DNA from: an uncultured Lachnospiraceae bacterium | GTDB taxonomy: Bacteria; Bacillota; Clostridia; Lachnospirales; Lachnospiraceae | Assembly (NCBI GenBank): GCA_950097145.1 | Contig: CATNCF010000014.1 | Coordinates: forward strand, 1-64,000 | Length of the DNA: 64,000 nucleotides | Direction: 5' to 3' | In this document: one piece after another, positions 43,823 to 53,823 of the stretch | How the letters are laid out: each line of letters starts with the position of its first letter | How positions within the stretch are numbered: position 1 is the stretch's first letter | The notes under the pieces: model-generated | The model's database searches: none | What the model was told of the DNA's origin: nothing | What the model saw: only the letters and a program-made list of their open reading frames with translations | Made by a program: the position numbers and the translations under genes

Positions 43823-45214
43823 TTATAGCTCACAATTATTCACCGTTCTTGGGAAAGGAACAACGTCGCGGATATTGGTCATACCTGTCAGATACATCAC
43901 GCACCTCTCAAATCCCAAACCAAAACCTGCATGTCTGGCAGATCCATATTTGCGCAGATCCAAATAGAAGTCATAGTCTTCCTTATTCAGTCCTAATTCA
44001 TCCATCCTCTGGCACAATTTCTCATAATCATCTTCTCTCTGGCTTCCCCCGATGATCTCTCCGATTCCAGGCACTAAACAGTCTACGGCTGCAACCGTCT
44101 TGTCATCCGGATTCAGTTTCATATAAAACGCTTTAATCTCCTTTGGATAATCTGTAACAAAGACCGGACGTTTGAAGACTTCTTCGGTCAGATAACGTTC
44201 ATGCTCTGTCTGAAGATCCGCTCCCCAGGTTACCTTATATTCAAAATTATCGTTGTTTTTCTCCAGAATTTCAATTGCTTCCGTATAGGTCACATGAGCA
44301 AATTCTGAATCTGCCACATGTTTCAGACGCTCCAGAAGCCCCTTGTCCACAAAATTATTGAAAAACTGCATCTCTTCCGGCGCATGTTCCAGCACATAGT
44401 TAATAATATATTTCAGCATACTTTCTGCAAGAATCATATCATCTTTCAAATCCGCAAATGCAATCTCCGGCTCAATCATCCAGAATTCCGCAGCATGTCT
44501 GGTGGTGTTGGAATTTTCTGCACGGAACGTGGGCCCAAAGGTATAGATATTTTTAAAGGCCATAGCGTAGGATTCTCCGTTCAACTGCCCGCTCACCGTA
44601 AGGTTTGTGGGCTTGCCAAAGAAATCCTTGGAAAAATCTGCCGTTCCGTCTTCATTCTTTGGTATATTGTCCAAATCCAGTGTTGTTACCTGGAACATCT
44701 CTCCCGCGCCCTCACAGTCGCTTCCAGTAATCAGCGGCGTGTGCACATAGACAAAATCTCTCTCCTGGAAAAACTTATGAATGGCATAGGCAATCAGGGA
44801 GCGCACCCGGAATACTGCCTCAAAGGTATTGGTCCTGGGCCTTAAATGAGAGATTGTACGCAGATATTCAAAACTATGGCGTTTCTTCTGCAGGGGATAA
44901 TCCGGCGTGGATTTTCCCTCAATCACCACTTCTTCTGCCTGAATTTCAAAAGGCTGCTTGGCCTTTGGAGTTGCAACCAGTTTTCCTGTTACAAGAATGG
45001 CCGCCCCTACATTTAATTTTTCCACTTCTGCAAAATTGGAAAGCCCGTCATGGTAAACCACCTGAAGCGGTTCAAAAAATGTTCCGTCATTTACCACAAT
45101 AAACCCGAAATTTTTAGAATTGCGGATGCTTCTGACCCACCCGCCGATACTTACCTCCTGATCCAGATATTCTTCCTTTTTCCGATACAGATCTTTGATA
45201 TTAATCAATTCCAT
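43823..45214 (-). CDS. asnS: Asparagine--tRNA ligase
   Basis: This 463-residue class IIb synthetase charges tRNA-Asn. The N-terminal OB-fold ([27 protein letters not shown]) binds the anticodon. Motif 2 is [24 protein letters not shown] and motif 3 is [15 protein letters not shown]. The Asn-specific pattern is kept, and there is no GAD insertion as in AspRS. It lies 24 nt after the foldase lipoprotein gene and is probably co-transcribed with it. Confidence 0.96.
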   Translation of the reverse strand: MELINIKDLYRKKEEYLDQEVSIGGWVRSIRNSKNFGFIVVNDGTFFEPLQVVYHDGLSNFAEVEKLNVGAAILVTGKLVATPKAKQPFEIQAEEVVIEGKSTPDYPLQKKRHSFEYLRTISHLRPRTNTFEAVFRVRSLIAYAIHKFFQERDFVYVHTPLITGSDCEGAGEMFQVTTLDLDNIPKNEDGTADFSKDFFGKPTNLTVSGQLNGESYAMAFKNIYTFGPTFRAENSNTTRHAAEFWMIEPEIAFADLKDDMILAESMLKYIINYVLEHAPEEMQFFNNFVDKGLLERLKHVADSEFAHVTYTEAIEILEKNNDNFEYKVTWGADLQTEHERYLTEEVFKRPVFVTDYPKEIKAFYMKLNPDDKTVAAVDCLVPGIGEIIGGSQREDDYEKLCQRMDELGLNKEDYDFYLDLRKYGSARHAGFGLGFERCVMYLTGMTNIRDVVPFPRTVNNCEL

Positions 45215-45238
45215 AGCTCTTCTCCTTGTCTGTCCTTC

Positions 45239-46498
45239 CTATTCTTCTGCAGATTTCTCACCATCTGCAGCGTCTTTCTTTTCTTTTTTGGACTCCTTAC
45301 TGTCCGTTGATTCTTTCTTCTCTTTTTCAGAATCCTCACTGTCTTTGGACGCCTGTTCTTCATAGCTAATCTTGGCATTGTCGATCAGAATATCCATGGT
45401 CTTATCACTGACATAGGCATTTTTTACATAATCTTCGCCATACTGGTTAATCAGCGCTTCTTCGTTCTCATAGCCAAAATCTGCCACGATGCTCTTCTTA
45501 TACTCTGCATAGCCTTCTTCATCAGACTCAATATTCTCCTTCTTGGCAATGGCTTCCAGAAGAAGCTGGTTCTCCAGGCTCTGCTGGATCATCTGCTGTA
45601 CCTGCGCATTATAGTCATCTTCCGTGGCGCCCATCTGGGTATAATAATCTTCCATGGTCATGCCATTGGCTTCTACATTCGCTTTCATCTGCTCCTTATA
45701 TTCTTTCACTCTTGCATCCATTAAATCTTGCGGCACTTCTACCTTACAGGTTTCCCGCAGCTTTTCAAACAGCGCCTGCTGGGTATCTGTCTCCTTATTT
45801 GTGGCATTGTTGCTCTCCAGTTGTTCCCGGACGCCCTTCTTCATTTCTTCTACCGTATTATAGCCCTGAGACACAAAATTACTTGCCACATACTTGTCTG
45901 TCATGGTATCAAAAGTCATATCTACTTTTTCAACAATCTTATTGACAGTCACATTAAATACCACCGCCTGGCCTGCCAGCTCCGTGTTTCCATAGTCTTC
46001 AGGAAATGTCAGATCCAAGGCCACCTTCTCTCCTACTTTTTTGCCGATAAGCCCGTCCTCAAATCCGTCGATAAAACTGTCAGAACCAATTTCCAGGTTT
46101 GCACCCTGTGCCGTTCCGCCGTCAAAAGCCACGCCGTCTTTTAATCCTTCATAGTCAATATTGGCAATGTCTCCCTCTTCTACCGTCGTCTTATCTGTAT
46201 CCTTGTAATAAGGATAGGAAGACAGCATACTTTCAATGTGAGTTTTCACATCTGCATCTGTCACATCATAACTGCCCAGGGTAACTTCCAGGCCCATATA
46301 ATCTCCCAACTGGACACATTTTTCCACATCATAATCTATCTGTTCCGGTTTACTCACTGTGGATGACCCCTGGGTATCGTCCCCGGTCTCTTCCTGTGTG
46401 TTCTCCTGGGTTTTACTATCCTCTTTTTTGTTTCCGCAGCCGCCTGCCAGAGCCATTGTGCATACAGCCAGCAGCAGTACTATCAATTTTTTCTTCAT
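45239..46498 (-). CDS. Trigger factor-like FKBP foldase lipoprotein
   Basis: This 419-residue protein carries the FKBP-type peptidyl-prolyl isomerase and C-terminal chaperone regions of trigger factor. The FKBP part runs from GDIANIDYEGLKDGVAFDGG to VGEKVALDLTFPEDYG, and the chaperone region is helical. The ribosome-binding N-terminal domain is missing; it has a lipoprotein signal with lipobox LAGGC (C21). It should therefore act outside the membrane as a foldase for secreted proteins, comparable in role to PrsA, rather than as ribosomal trigger factor. The C-terminus is a low-complexity Lys/Glu/Ser tail with ESKEKK-type repeats. Confidence 0.87.
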   Translation of the reverse strand: MKKKLIVLLLAVCTMALAGGCGNKKEDSKTQENTQEETGDDTQGSSTVSKPEQIDYDVEKCVQLGDYMGLEVTLGSYDVTDADVKTHIESMLSSYPYYKDTDKTTVEEGDIANIDYEGLKDGVAFDGGTAQGANLEIGSDSFIDGFEDGLIGKKVGEKVALDLTFPEDYGNTELAGQAVVFNVTVNKIVEKVDMTFDTMTDKYVASNFVSQGYNTVEEMKKGVREQLESNNATNKETDTQQALFEKLRETCKVEVPQDLMDARVKEYKEQMKANVEANGMTMEDYYTQMGATEDDYNAQVQQMIQQSLENQLLLEAIAKKENIESDEEGYAEYKKSIVADFGYENEEALINQYGEDYVKNAYVSDKTMDILIDNAKISYEEQASKDSEDSEKEKKESTDSKESKKEKKDAADGEKSAEE

Positions 46499-46684
46499 AT
46501 AATTTACCTTTCTTTCACAAAATATAATACTGTTTTTACTTCACAGTAATTAAGGATAGCACATTTTGCTGCAATTGGAAAGGCTTCCCTGCCACAAATC
46601 ACAAATAAATCACAATCTCCGTGTGGATTTTTTGAAAAAATATGTTAGAATAGGAAAAACCGTCCACGAAAGGAGCTATCAATT

Positions 46685-48133
46685 ATGAATACAGAGCATC
46701 TGTCTCTGCTGACGGATCTTTATGAACTTTCCATGATGCAGGGCTATTTTAAAACCGGAAACCATGACACCGTTGTATTTGACGCATTTTACCGGACCAA
46801 CCCAGACCAGGGCGGCTATGCCGTCTGCGCCGGGCTTGCCCAAATCATTGAATATATCGAACATCTTCATTTTGACCATTCGGATCTTGCCTATTTGAAA
46901 TCTTTGGGAATGTTTGAGGATGATTTTCTTTCCTATCTTGAAAATTTCCGCTTCTCCGGGGATATCTATGCCATCCCTGAAGGCACCGTCATTTTTCCCA
47001 GGGAACCTCTGGTGAAAGTGATTGCGCCCATCATGGAAGCGCAGCTTGTAGAAACAGCTATTCTAAATATCTTAAATCATCAAAGTCTCATCGCCACCAA
47101 GGCGGCAAGAGTCTGTTATGCGGCGCAGGGAGACGGGGTTATGGAATTTGGCCTGCGGCGCGCCCAGGGACCGGACGCCGGGGTCTATGGCGCCAGGGCC
47201 GCAGTGATCGGCGGCTGCTGCGGCACCTCCAACGTCCTCTGCGGCAAACTGTTTAACGTTCCAGTCAAGGGCACCCACGCCCATAGCTGGATTATGAGCT
47301 TTCCGGATGAATACACAGCTTTTAAAACTTACGCAGAATCTTACCCCTCTGCCTGTATCCTGCTGGTGGACACTTATGATACCTTAAAATCCGGCATTCC
47401 CAATGCCATCCGGGTCTTTCAGGAACTGCGGGAAAAAGGCGTTGTCCTTAAAAATTACGGCATCCGCATGGACAGCGGAGACCTTGCCTATCTCTCCAAA
47501 CGCGCCCGGAAAATGCTGGACGGCGCAGGCTTTCAAGACGCCATAATTTCCGCCTCCAATGACCTGGACGAATACTTAATTGAAAATTTAAAAGCACAGG
47601 GAGCGGCAATTACCTCCTGGGGCGTGGGAACAAATCTGATTACTTCTAAGAACTGCCCTGCGTTCGGCGGCGTATACAAGCTTGCGGCAATCAAGAACCA
47701 GCAGGGGGAATTTGTCCCGAAAATCAAGCTCTCAGAGAACAGTGAAAAAGTCACAAATCCAGGTAATAAGACGATTTACCGTATTTATGAAAAGAGTTCC
47801 GGCAAAATCAAAGCCGATCTGATCTGCCTGGAAGGAGAAACTTTTGACTGCGAAAAAGACCTCCGGATCTTTGATCCTATCGAGACATGGAAATCCACCA
47901 GCTTAAAGGGCGGCACTTACCAAATGCGCAGGCTTCCTGTCCAGATTTTCGATCAGGGACGGTGCGTCTATCAGTCTCCCAGCGTTATGGAAATGCAAAA
48001 ATACTGTGAACAGGAGAAAAACACCCTCTGGAATGAGACAAAACGTTTTGCCAATCCAAGCAAAGTGTATGTGGATCTTTCCGATAAATTATTTGAAATG
48101 AAACGAAATATTTTGAAAGATTTTTCCAACTAA
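46685..48133 (+). CDS. pncB: Nicotinate phosphoribosyltransferase
   Basis: This 482-residue enzyme makes nicotinate mononucleotide from nicotinate and PRPP in NAD salvage. Family features are TDLYELSMMQGYF at the start, VVFDAFYRTNP..GGYAVCAGL, the active-site region EFGLRRAQGPDAG, GTHAHSWI, and IRMDSGDLAYLSK near the phosphate site. Length is normal. AAAGGAG precedes the ATG. It is a single gene; the - strand neighbour downstream is a decayed SDR gene that abuts its 3' end. Confidence 0.95.
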   Translation: MNTEHLSLLTDLYELSMMQGYFKTGNHDTVVFDAFYRTNPDQGGYAVCAGLAQIIEYIEHLHFDHSDLAYLKSLGMFEDDFLSYLENFRFSGDIYAIPEGTVIFPREPLVKVIAPIMEAQLVETAILNILNHQSLIATKAARVCYAAQGDGVMEFGLRRAQGPDAGVYGARAAVIGGCCGTSNVLCGKLFNVPVKGTHAHSWIMSFPDEYTAFKTYAESYPSACILLVDTYDTLKSGIPNAIRVFQELREKGVVLKNYGIRMDSGDLAYLSKRARKMLDGAGFQDAIISASNDLDEYLIENLKAQGAAITSWGVGTNLITSKNCPAFGGVYKLAAIKNQQGEFVPKIKLSENSEKVTNPGNKTIYRIYEKSSGKIKADLICLEGETFDCEKDLRIFDPIETWKSTSLKGGTYQMRRLPVQIFDQGRCVYQSPSVMEMQKYCEQEKNTLWNETKRFANPSKVYVDLSDKLFEMKRNILKDFSN

Positions 48134-48144
48134 TATGAAACAAG

Positions 48145-48535
48145 GAGCAACATCCTCCGGTTCCCCAACTCTGCGGAGGGGAATCGTCTTAATCAGGGGC
48201 TGAATCATGGCGTCTGGAAGGGCAGCCACCATATCTGTCTTTGTAATCCCAGGCGCCGCTGCGTTTACGCAGATATTGCTGGGTCCAAGTTCTCTTGCCA
48301 AAGAGAGGGTCAGTCCATTGACTGCAAATTTACTTGTGGGATAAGCCGCGCCGCCGGGCTGACCGGAAATGCTGACCATAGAACTGGTATTTAAAATACA
48401 TCCTCCCCCTGTTCTTTCATGATCTTCACTGCCGGCTGCACTGCGTAAAAAATGGCGTTTACATTTAATTTCATTACCTTATCAAACTGTCCTGGCCATA
48501 CGTTCACTTCCTTTTGCTTTGCCTCTCTATGCTCC
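48145..48535 (-). pseudogene. Remnant of a short-chain dehydrogenase/reductase (FabG-like)
   Basis: The - strand encodes the second half of an SDR: WPGQFDKVMKLNVNAIFYAV, NTSSMVSISGQPGGAAYPTSK with the catalytic YxxxK, LARELGPSNICVNAAAPGITKTDM and RRVGEPEDVA. The N-terminal nucleotide-binding half is absent, and the C-terminus is lost at the pncB end. The frame is broken at a run of five C (+ strand, 48406-48410), where one more base would restore EQGGGCILN. It is a dead gene; the frame break could also be a homopolymer sequencing error, but the missing ends cannot. Confidence 0.85.
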
Positions 48536-48539
48536 ACTT

Positions 48540-49526
48540 CTAAAAATATAAAATCAGAAAAATGATCCCCGCTTTCACTGCCAATGCAGCCGCCGCTGCC
48601 AAAAATGATGCTGCGTACATCAGACGGGTACTTCTGGCAATATCTTCCCGTTCTATGGGCCGGATATCATCTCCAATCAAAGGCTTCTGGTATTTTTGCC
48701 CAAAATACCATGCATCTCCCGCAAGCTGTATGTTCAAGGCTCCCGCCATCACCGCCTCTGTCTGTGCAGAATTGGGGCTGGCATGATTACGCCTGTCTCT
48801 CCGGTAAATCCTCCAGGCAGTTCTGCTGTCCATCCCGCATAATTTACAGGCGGCAAGCATTGCCGCCGCACTGATTCTGGCTGGAATAAAATTCACAAAA
48901 TCGTCCAGTTTTGCCGCCGCTGTCCCAAAATAACGATAGGCGTCATTTTTATATCCAATCATAGAATCCAAGGTATTCACCGACTTGTAGAAAAAACCTC
49001 CAGTTCCCCCAAAACACGCCATAAACAGCAAGGGGGCAATCACTCCATCTGAGGTATTCTCTGCAACCGTCTCCACAGCCGCACGCACGACTCCCGCCTC
49101 GTCCAGCCGCTCTGTATCCCGTCCCACAATCATGGAAACTGCCTTCCTGCCAGCGGCCAGTCCCTGCTGTTCCAGCGCTGAAGCCACTTTCATGCTCTCT
49201 GTCTTTAACGATCTTCCGGCAAGCAGGGTCCCGCACATCATCCCTTCCAGCAGGATTCCTGCTGCGGGATGGAATTTATAACACAGCATAAGCGCACCCG
49301 CTGGGAGGAGCGTAGAAATTCCCACCGTCAGCACAGTCAGCAAAAAACCTGCCAGATGTTCTCCCGTCCTGGTTTTCGGGCATACCTTTCTCATTAATAA
49401 TTCCAAACGTTCAATCAGCCAGCCGATTGCCATCACTGGATGACCCCACCCCTGGGGATCTCCCAGAAAAAAATCCAGCCAAATCCCCAGAAACAACGCC
49501 ATCCAGGAATACATGAAAAAATTCAT
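48540..49526 (-). CDS. cobD: Adenosylcobinamide-phosphate synthase CobD/CbiB
   Basis: This 328-residue inner-membrane enzyme attaches aminopropanol (phosphate) to adenosylcobyric acid in B12 synthesis. Hallmarks are LDFFLGDPQGWGHPVMAIGWLIERLE near the start, VGRDTERLDEAGVVRAAVETVAENTSDGVIAPL, and MIGYKNDAYRYFGTAAAKLDDFVNFIPARI. There are about five membrane segments. It starts 1-2 nt after the alarmone synthetase and is last in the unit that begins with cobU. Confidence 0.93.
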   Translation of the reverse strand: MNFFMYSWMALFLGIWLDFFLGDPQGWGHPVMAIGWLIERLELLMRKVCPKTRTGEHLAGFLLTVLTVGISTLLPAGALMLCYKFHPAAGILLEGMMCGTLLAGRSLKTESMKVASALEQQGLAAGRKAVSMIVGRDTERLDEAGVVRAAVETVAENTSDGVIAPLLFMACFGGTGGFFYKSVNTLDSMIGYKNDAYRYFGTAAAKLDDFVNFIPARISAAAMLAACKLCGMDSRTAWRIYRRDRRNHASPNSAQTEAVMAGALNIQLAGDAWYFGQKYQKPLIGDDIRPIEREDIARSTRLMYAASFLAAAAALAVKAGIIFLILYF

Positions 49527-49527
49527 A

Positions 49528-50172
49528 TTACGCTCCCCGTTCTAAATTGCTTTGGGCCTTTTCCCGCTCCTGTATCTGCTTTCCTTCACTGTACAGTTCA
49601 AAGCGGCTCTCAATTTCCACCAGCATATCTGCATATTCTCTTAATTCTTCCGCCACCTTTTCCCTGCCGCTGCGCATTCTCTTTTTATATAAGATCCGAT
49701 GTTCCATACTGGCCCAAAAATCCATGGACATAGTGCGGAATTGAATCTCTACCGGAAAATATTCCATACCGTCCAGACAGTACACCGGAATTCCCACAAT
49801 CACATGATAACTGCGGTAGCCATTAGGTTTGGGTTCCCTTACATAATCACTTTCTCGGACTACAATTAAATCTGACTGCCTCTTTAACGCATCCACCAGA
49901 TTATAAATATCATCCACAAAGTAGCAGATTACCCTCACTCCCGCAATATCCTGGAGATAATCCTTGGCATTCATCACTGTGGATTCTTTTTCCTTCTTCC
50001 GCAGCTTATCTTCCATACTCTTTTTCTTTTTTATCCGGCTCTGGATATTATGTATGGGCTGGCCTGCCGAAACTTCATATAAATTATGCTTCAGCACATG
50101 AAGCCTGGCAAGCAGAACCTCCTTGGCATCCTCATAGGGCTGAATAAACGTATAATACTCTTCATCTGTCAT
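49528..50172 (-). CDS. Small alarmone synthetase (GTP pyrophosphokinase family)
   Basis: This 214-residue RelQ/RelP-type (p)ppGpp synthetase-like protein contains only the synthetase domain. Visible motifs are AGVRVICYFVDDIYNLVDALK, the G-loop-like REPKPNGYRSYHVIV, and VEIQFRTMSMDFWASMEH with the catalytic Glu. No HD hydrolase domain or TGS/ACT regulatory region is present. The start at 50172 is chosen because the frame upstream overlaps its own AGGAGG. It lies downstream of the histidine kinase gene and touches cobD. Confidence 0.86.
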   Translation of the reverse strand: MTDEEYYTFIQPYEDAKEVLLARLHVLKHNLYEVSAGQPIHNIQSRIKKKKSMEDKLRKKEKESTVMNAKDYLQDIAGVRVICYFVDDIYNLVDALKRQSDLIVVRESDYVREPKPNGYRSYHVIVGIPVYCLDGMEYFPVEIQFRTMSMDFWASMEHRILYKKRMRSGREKVAEELREYADMLVEIESRFELYSEGKQIQEREKAQSNLERGA

Positions 50173-50303
50173 AAAATCTTTTGTCCTCCTGCAAGACAAT
50201 AATATGAGGCCAAATCCTCCGAATTATTATAACAAACTTTAGGAAAAAAGTCATAAATTTTTCTGGTAAAAAATATAAAATTATTGTAAAACTTTGTTTT
50301 ATA

Positions 50304-51257
50304 TCATGTCCGATCCCCTTCTGTAATATTGCTGCATTCCTTATGACACAACAACGGAAAACATATCTCCACCGTAAAATACCCCCGGTGCAAAGACGCA
50401 GTTATGTTTCCCTGCATCTGTTCTGTGAACTCTTTGGCAATGGCAAGTCCCAATCCTGTTGTCCTGCGACTTCTGGAAAGATCTGTGGTATAAAAACGCT
50501 CAAAAATCAAAGGAAGATCATTTTCTTCAATCTGATCCGTGTCGTTGGAAATAGAAATGACTGCACAGCCCTTATATGACTTCAGGGAAAAGCAGTAATT
50601 TCCCTTCCCATGCACCAATGCGTTCCGGATCAAATTTTCCAATATTCTGGAAAATGCATTCCTGTCCGCCTGTACATACAATGCCCCACCGGCTGCCTCA
50701 ACCTGCGGTTCTAACCCCCTCCCGGAAAAATCTTCATAGAACAGAGAAATAATTTCGGTAAAAAGATTTGAGACATTCATCCGCTCGAGAGTTAATGGAA
50801 ATTCTCCAGCTTCAATCCTTGCATACTCAAAAAGCTGGTTTAAGATTTCCCCAAGTTCCTTAAGCCTGCGTTCCACAACCCCTAAATACTCTGCTTTCTT
50901 CTCCTCTGGGATATCTGTTCTCTTCTGCATTTGAACATATCCTTTTACCGAAGTCAGGGGCGTGCGGATATCATGGGAAATACTGGTGATGCTCTCCCGA
51001 TAGTTCTGATTCACATTCCGCAGCCTCCGCTGTTTCTGTCTTAAATCCTCAATCACATCGTTCAGAATATTGATAAGTTCTCCCGTTTTTCCCACAGCAC
51101 AAACAGAGGTCAGCAAATAATTGCTTTCCTCTGCCTTTAAAAACTCCAATTGTGTTCTGATATGATCGATTTGTTTCCGGTAGCGCAAAAGGCGCAGCAG
51201 CAGCGCCGCCGCCGCTGTCCCAAAAATCACTGCCAGAAGCATAAAACCTTTTTCCAT
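50304..51257 (-). CDS. Sensor histidine kinase
   Basis: This 317-residue kinase has a single N-terminal membrane helix (about residues 5-22) and no extracellular sensor domain. A short linker leads to the dimerisation helix with SHDIRTPLTSVKG (phospho-acceptor H95), then the ATPase domain with NLIRNALVHGKGN (N box) and TTGLGLAIAKEF (G box). Such intramembrane-sensing kinases commonly watch an adjacent ABC transporter. It lies 10 nt after the ABC permease and 50 nt or more before the alarmone synthetase. Confidence 0.92.
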   Translation of the reverse strand: MEKGFMLLAVIFGTAAAALLLRLLRYRKQIDHIRTQLEFLKAEESNYLLTSVCAVGKTGELINILNDVIEDLRQKQRRLRNVNQNYRESITSISHDIRTPLTSVKGYVQMQKRTDIPEEKKAEYLGVVERRLKELGEILNQLFEYARIEAGEFPLTLERMNVSNLFTEIISLFYEDFSGRGLEPQVEAAGGALYVQADRNAFSRILENLIRNALVHGKGNYCFSLKSYKGCAVISISNDTDQIEENDLPLIFERFYTTDLSRSRRTTGLGLAIAKEFTEQMQGNITASLHRGYFTVEICFPLLCHKECSNITEGDRT

Positions 51258-51266
51258 ACTCCCCCG

Positions 51267-52106
51267 CTACTTTACATCCGCTTTTTGAAAATGCACAATA
51301 CCCAAAACGGCTGCAATGAAAAACCATACGATAGATACCAATATGCCCCGAACTATAAATTCTGAGGAAAAATCTTTCACAGGACAGTCAGACATTAAAT
51401 CCAGAACCCAGTAATCTGAAGGCTGGAAATTCAGCCCATGAAATACAAGATCCAGTCCTGCCGTAAGAGTTGTTGAAAACATCAGAACGCCAATACTCAC
51501 GGCAATGCCTGCTGCAAGATTCCTGGCCAGTTCTCCCACCAGCATAAAAAACATAGCGATTACCGTCCCAAACAGAAGCTGAAAGCCTGCATAGATCACA
51601 GCGTCTTTCCAGACAGTGGCTGAAAACATCTCTTGTCCCATAAAGGGAAGCCCCATACCTATGGTTATTGCAAGCACTGCCGCCTGAAATATCAGTGTAA
51701 GCACCATCACAGCCAGCATCTTTGCCAGGAAAATTACTGCCCTGGGATACCCTTTGCCCACCAGATTCTTGACGGCGCCGCTGCCAAATTCCCGTATTAC
51801 AAACATACTGACAAGCACGGCAAGTATCATGCCCACAAAATGGCCTCCAAACATCTGCTGAATCACGCCAATTACTCCCACCTGTTCCATCATAGATTCT
51901 GCTGTACCGTCAGATTCTGCAGGTTCGCCGTTGTGAAATACCATAACCCCGTTAGTCCCGTTTGCAAGTTCCCCCTGATTAATTTTATCTATCATAACAA
52001 GAGAACCGTAGAGCAGCAGAACCAAAAGCGCCGCTGCCAAAAGCCCCAAAAGAATTCCTTTACTCTTTCTTAATTTATAAAATTCTGCACTGAGTAAATT
52101 AAACAT
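51267..52106 (-). CDS. ABC-2 type transporter permease
   Basis: This 279-residue membrane protein has about six helices: the first around ILLGLLAAALLVLLLYGSLV, the next after a 70-residue loop. The pattern IREFGSGAVKNLVGKGYPR, which follows helix 2, is typical of antimicrobial-peptide/drug ABC-2 exporters. The start at 52106 has GGGAGG and overlaps the ATPase gene by 8 nt. It pairs with the upstream ATPase; substrate is unknown. Confidence 0.87.
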   Translation of the reverse strand: MFNLLSAEFYKLRKSKGILLGLLAAALLVLLLYGSLVMIDKINQGELANGTNGVMVFHNGEPAESDGTAESMMEQVGVIGVIQQMFGGHFVGMILAVLVSMFVIREFGSGAVKNLVGKGYPRAVIFLAKMLAVMVLTLIFQAAVLAITIGMGLPFMGQEMFSATVWKDAVIYAGFQLLFGTVIAMFFMLVGELARNLAAGIAVSIGVLMFSTTLTAGLDLVFHGLNFQPSDYWVLDLMSDCPVKDFSSEFIVRGILVSIVWFFIAAVLGIVHFQKADVK

Positions 52107-53010
52107 TTGATTCACCTCCCAGCAAATCCATAAAATATCCTTCCAGATCCTGTCCTGCAAGATAACTTTCTTTCACGCGCACGCCTTCCTGAATCAGATC
52201 CCGATTGATTTCCCAGGAATCTTCAATTCTGTCAAATACCCGTAAAACGCCTGCCTTTGGCACGTCAAAGTTGACGATATGGCATTTATCTTCCAAAACT
52301 GCGGCGGCAAGTTCTGCATCATCCACCACAAGCTTCACACATCTTCTGCACCTGCTCTTTAATTCCCCAGCCTGAAATTCTTCAATCAAGACTCCTTCTT
52401 TAATAATCCCGTATCTGGTGGCAATCTTAGACAATTCCCCCAAAATATGGCTGGATATTAAAATAGTAATCTGTTTTTCCTGGTTTAGCTTCAGCAGGAG
52501 ATCCCGCATTTCCTTAATGCCCTCAGGATCCAGTCCGTTGATGGGCTCATCCAATATCAGGAAATCCGGATTCCGAAACAGTGCAATTGCAATTCCAAGC
52601 CTCTGTTTCATGCCCAGGGAAAAATTTTTCACCTTTTTCTTTCCTGCCTGGGAAAGCCCCACAAATTCCAGCATTTCATTCACTGCATGGCTGTTGGTAA
52701 TACCGTAGCTTCTGCGTACAACCTCCATATTTTCCTTGGCGGTCATGGTTCCATAAAGCCCAGGCTGCTCAATCAAGGTTCCCAGCCTCTGACGCTGTTT
52801 TTCCAGCTCCCGGGAGCCAAACAGTTCCATGGTTCCTGACGCCGGGGATGCAAGACCTGACACAATGCGCATAAACGTGGTTTTTCCTGCGCCGTTTTTT
52901 CCAATAAATCCGTAAATATCTCCTTTTCTCACATGCATATCTACATGATCCACCACGGTATGGTTTCCATATATTTTTGTAATCCCATCGGTGTTTAACA
53001 CATACTCCAT
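52099..53010 (-). CDS. ABC transporter ATP-binding protein
   Basis: This 303-residue ATPase has Walker A GKNGAGKT (37-44), a Q-loop in LIEQPGLYG, signature FSLGMKQRLG, Walker B FLILDEP with the catalytic Glu, and the switch His in ISSHILGEL. The C-terminal 80 residues form the extra domain of the antimicrobial-peptide resistance/gliding type. The start at 53010 follows AGGAGG. It works with the permease encoded next, and the flanking regulator and kinase suggest induction by its substrate, perhaps a peptide antibiotic. Confidence 0.92.
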   Translation of the reverse strand: MEYVLNTDGITKIYGNHTVVDHVDMHVRKGDIYGFIGKNGAGKTTFMRIVSGLASPASGTMELFGSRELEKQRQRLGTLIEQPGLYGTMTAKENMEVVRRSYGITNSHAVNEMLEFVGLSQAGKKKVKNFSLGMKQRLGIAIALFRNPDFLILDEPINGLDPEGIKEMRDLLLKLNQEKQITILISSHILGELSKIATRYGIIKEGVLIEEFQAGELKSRCRRCVKLVVDDAELAAAVLEDKCHIVNFDVPKAGVLRVFDRIEDSWEINRDLIQEGVRVKESYLAGQDLEGYFMDLLGGESNV

Positions 53011-53113
53011 ACTATTCCTCCTGTAACCTTTGCCTTCCGCTGACAATATACAGTATAACAATGAAGTTTTTAGAAATCTTAGGTAATTATGAAAGAAAGT
53101 ATAAAGTTTTGCG

Positions 53114-53812
53114 CTACTTCATTTTAAACCCAATGCCCCATACCGTCTGAATATAAGTCTCATCCGGACAGATTTTTGCAAGTTTCTGCCGGATATTGCT
53201 AATATGCACGTTTACGGCATTCTCCTCTCCCAGAAATTCTTCTTTCCAGACAGATTCATAAATATTGCTTCTGGTAAATACTTTTCCTGGATAACGCATC
53301 AAAAGCTCTAAAATCAAATATTCTCTCTTGGTCAAAGATACCTCCTGAGCAGATACCTGGACCAGGAGATTTTCTGGATAAATCCTGATATTTTTATATT
53401 CCAGCACTTCTTCCTGATTAGCCAAATCACGCTGTTTTCCTGTCTCTGCGCTGCGCCTGAGCACTGCCTCCAGTCTTGCAAGCAGTTCCTCCGTGTCGAA
53501 GGGCTTAATGAGATAATCATCCGCACCGGCACGCAGAAGGGATACCCTGGTCTGCACGTCATCCCTGGCAGAAGAGACAATCACGCTGGTCTCTGGATAT
53601 GTCTCCTTGATGGCACAGAGAACCTCCTCTCCCGCCATCCCTGGCAGCATCAAATCCAGAATCACCCCGTCCATTTTCTGTTTTTCCATGCAAAGCAGCG
53701 CCTCTGTTCCAGAAAATGCCTGCACAGTCTCATATCCTTGACCAGCAAGGAGCTCTTTTAACATCTGGCTGATATCATTATCATCTTCTACAATCAAAAT
53801 CACTTTACCCAT
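53114..53812 (-). CDS. OmpR-family response regulator
   Basis: This 232-residue protein has a receiver domain with the acidic pocket (ED-D at residues 9-11), phospho-acceptor D53 in ILDLMLPG, T/S in SSARDD, and K near LIKPFDTEELLAR. The winged-helix DNA-binding domain (about 135-232) shows LTKREYLILELLMRYPGKVFTR, RQKLAKICPDETYIQTVWGIGFKMK. It is probably phosphorylated by the kinase three genes on and controls the ABC genes between them. Confidence 0.94.
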   Translation of the reverse strand: MGKVILIVEDDNDISQMLKELLAGQGYETVQAFSGTEALLCMEKQKMDGVILDLMLPGMAGEEVLCAIKETYPETSVIVSSARDDVQTRVSLLRAGADDYLIKPFDTEELLARLEAVLRRSAETGKQRDLANQEEVLEYKNIRIYPENLLVQVSAQEVSLTKREYLILELLMRYPGKVFTRSNIYESVWKEEFLGEENAVNVHISNIRQKLAKICPDETYIQTVWGIGFKMK

Positions 53813-53823
53813 TCTGTGCTCCT

